Shown: positions 6,727 through 7,347 of the stretch, piece by piece
How positions within the stretch are numbered: position 1 is the first letter of the stretch
How the letters are laid out: each line of letters starts with the position of its first letter
Assembly: GCA_020630245.1 (NCBI GenBank)
Contig: JAHDBZ010000041.1
Span: forward strand, 1 to 7,347
DNA length: 7,347 nucleotides
From: Candidatus Altimarinota bacterium
GTDB taxonomy: Bacteria; Patescibacteriota; Gracilibacteria; UBA4473
Direction: 5' to 3'
The notes under the pieces: generated by a model
What the model was told of the DNA's origin: nothing
Seen by the model: only the letters and a program-made list of their open reading frames with translations
The model's database searches: none
Position numbers and translations under genes: made by a program

Positions 6727-7233
6727 TTATAGTTGATTAATGGGCGTACCGAGCTTCGCTCCGAGCGCTGCTGGAAGCGGCCAGATCTGACCTTTTTCTT
6801 CATTTTCCGCACTCAGACCGAGTTCGGCTTGCGCGCAGATCATACCATGAGACATCTCTCCGCGGATAGCTCTTTCTCCGATAACAAACCCACCGCTAAG
6901 ATCAGTGCCGACCGTGGCTACTGGCACGATCATATCAACGGCGATGTTTGAGCCCCCGCACAAGATCTGTTCAATCTTCCCGTGTCCTAGATCACACTGG
7001 GTGACTTTTACCTTGGTAACCTTTGGATCCGAATGATCCTGGATATCGATTATTTTTCCGACCACGATCCGCTCATCGACGCCCGCTAGGACGGCTTTGT
7101 CATTGTCATTGAGTCCAAGATCGACTGGAGCCTTAGCCGCTGCGCAAGCACAGTGCCCGCCACAACCACCTCCCGTCGCAGGACGGGATCTTCCTTTTTC
7201 TTTTCCAAAAATTGATTTTATAAAGTTTAGCAT
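6727..7233 (-). CDS. Stand-alone PheT-like tRNA-binding (OB-fold) domain protein
   Basis: A 168-aa protein. Residues 56-163 are an OB-fold tRNA-binding domain of the PheT/EMAP/Trbp111 type: VVGKIIDIQDHSDP (57-70), ILCGGSNIAVDMIVPVATVG (90-109), RAIRGEMSHGMICAQAELGL (121-140), then a WPLP turn. It is closer in wording to typical PheT N-terminal domains than the equivalent part of the neighbouring PheT. Residues 1-12 are basic and hydrophobic. Residues 18-34 are Gly/Cys-rich (PATGGGCGGHCACAAAK) with Cys24, His27, Cys28 and Cys30, a possible metal site not part of the OB fold. The spacing to pheT is 73 nt, so it probably shares the transcript and may help deliver tRNA to the synthetase or act as a general tRNA chaperone. 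No catalytic domain is present and no Shine-Dalgarno sequence precedes the ATG. TAA stop. Confidence 0.85.
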   Translation of the reverse strand: MLNFIKSIFGKEKGRSRPATGGGCGGHCACAAAKAPVDLGLNDNDKAVLAGVDERIVVGKIIDIQDHSDPKVTKVKVTQCDLGHGKIEQILCGGSNIAVDMIVPVATVGTDLSGGFVIGERAIRGEMSHGMICAQAELGLSAENEEKGQIWPLPAALGAKLGTPINQL

Positions 7234-7250
7234 AGTATTTCGTTTAATTT

Positions 7251-7269
7251 ACCGCGTGAGAGTAGCGGT
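7251..7269 (-). other. Small leader hairpin before the tRNA-binding gene
   Basis: ACCGC (7251-7255) pairs with GCGGT (7265-7269) around a 9-nt loop. On the transcribed minus strand the second arm reads GCGGT and lies 17 nt before the ATG at 7233. GCGGT is also complementary to ACCGC in this genome's altered 16S tail, but the distance is long for a ribosome-binding site, so this may be chance. Confidence 0.4.
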
Positions 7270-7286
7270 TTTGTGGTGGTTTTCAA
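7259..7286 (-). promoter_or_regulatory. Weak sigma-70-like promoter candidate
   Basis: On the minus strand TTGAAA (7286-7281) matches the -35 consensus at five of six bases. It is followed after 16 nt by TACTCT (7264-7259), which matches the -10 consensus at only three of six. It would start transcription just downstream of the terminator-like hairpin, giving a short leader to the 168-aa gene. The poor -10 and overlap with hairpin arms make this tentative. Confidence 0.22.
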
Positions 7287-7306
7287 GTGATTTAGACACC
7301 ACAAAA
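7269..7306 (-). other. Ten-base-pair leader hairpin, possible anti-terminator partner
   Basis: TTTTGTGGTG (7269-7278) pairs perfectly with CACCACAAAA (7297-7306) around an 18-nt loop. The right arm includes bases of the T run of the adjacent terminator hairpin, so the two structures compete for 7303-7306. On the minus strand AAAACCACC (from 7284 down) can also pair, with one bulge, with GGTGGGTTTT of the terminator. This is the geometry of an attenuator, but no ligand or leader peptide is identified. Confidence 0.45.
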
Positions 7307-7329
7307 AACCCACCAGATTGGTAGGTGGG
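7303..7329 (-). terminator. Rho-independent terminator or attenuator upstream of the tRNA-binding/pheT genes
   Basis: On the minus strand CCCACC (7329-7324) and GGTGGG (7314-7309) form a six-pair GC-rich stem around a 9-nt loop, followed at once by six T (7308-7303). No such T run follows on the plus strand, so the direction is clear. It lies 70 nt before the ATG of the 168-aa gene. It could end an unseen upstream minus-strand gene, or be a regulated attenuator of the pheT group; the window edge at 7347 prevents a choice. Confidence 0.65.
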
Positions 7330-7347
7330 AGGCCGCGTGTTCGCGCG

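Noticed and set aside
7310..7347. 3' end of a tRNA or tmRNA on the minus strand
   Set aside because: CCCACCTACCA looks like an acceptor strand with CCA, but no TTCRA T-loop lies at the required distance; the bases fit a terminator arm better.

Overview
The window looks like a piece of a small-genome bacterial chromosome, most probably from the Candidate Phyla Radiation (Patescibacteria). This placement is an inference. It rests on a divergent 16S rRNA 3' end, a 16S gene that is not followed by a tRNA or 23S gene, no recognisable Shine-Dalgarno sequences, tight gene packing and a DUF4349/YtxH/UvrB/PheT gene set. No mobile element, CRISPR array, phage gene or toxin locus is visible.

Plus strand, left end: bases 1-60 are the last ~60 nt of a 16S rRNA gene. 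They cover the 3' strand of the decoding site, helix 45 and the tail with the anti-Shine-Dalgarno element. A non-coding trailer follows and ends in a strong hairpin with A and T tracts (221-251). Next is one plus-strand gene (342-1004) for a 220-aa protein whose C-terminal half carries a transglutaminase-like Cys-His-Asp arrangement.

Minus strand, the rest: five genes point left and form one apparent transcription unit. In transcription order they are a 168-aa stand-alone OB-fold tRNA-binding protein with a Cys/His-rich N-terminus (6727-7233), pheT (4266-6653), a 68-aa YtxH-type membrane protein (4057-4263), uvrB (2020-3990) and a DUF4349 membrane protein (1037-1993). The gaps are 73, 2, 66 and 26 nt. 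The leader before the first gene (7234-7347) holds three hairpins, one a good intrinsic terminator candidate, so it may be an attenuated leader cut by the window edge. pheS, the partner of pheT, is not in the window.

The main point of interest is translation. The 16S tail reads ACCGCCT where most bacteria have ACCTCCT, while helix 45 is perfectly base-paired and the decoding and dimethyl-adenosine bases are kept. None of the six genes has a GGAGG-like element before its start. A PheT-like tRNA-binding domain duplicated next to pheT and a 14-bp tandem repeat running almost up to the pheT start codon are further unusual points. I do not see a clear, wholly new multi-gene system.
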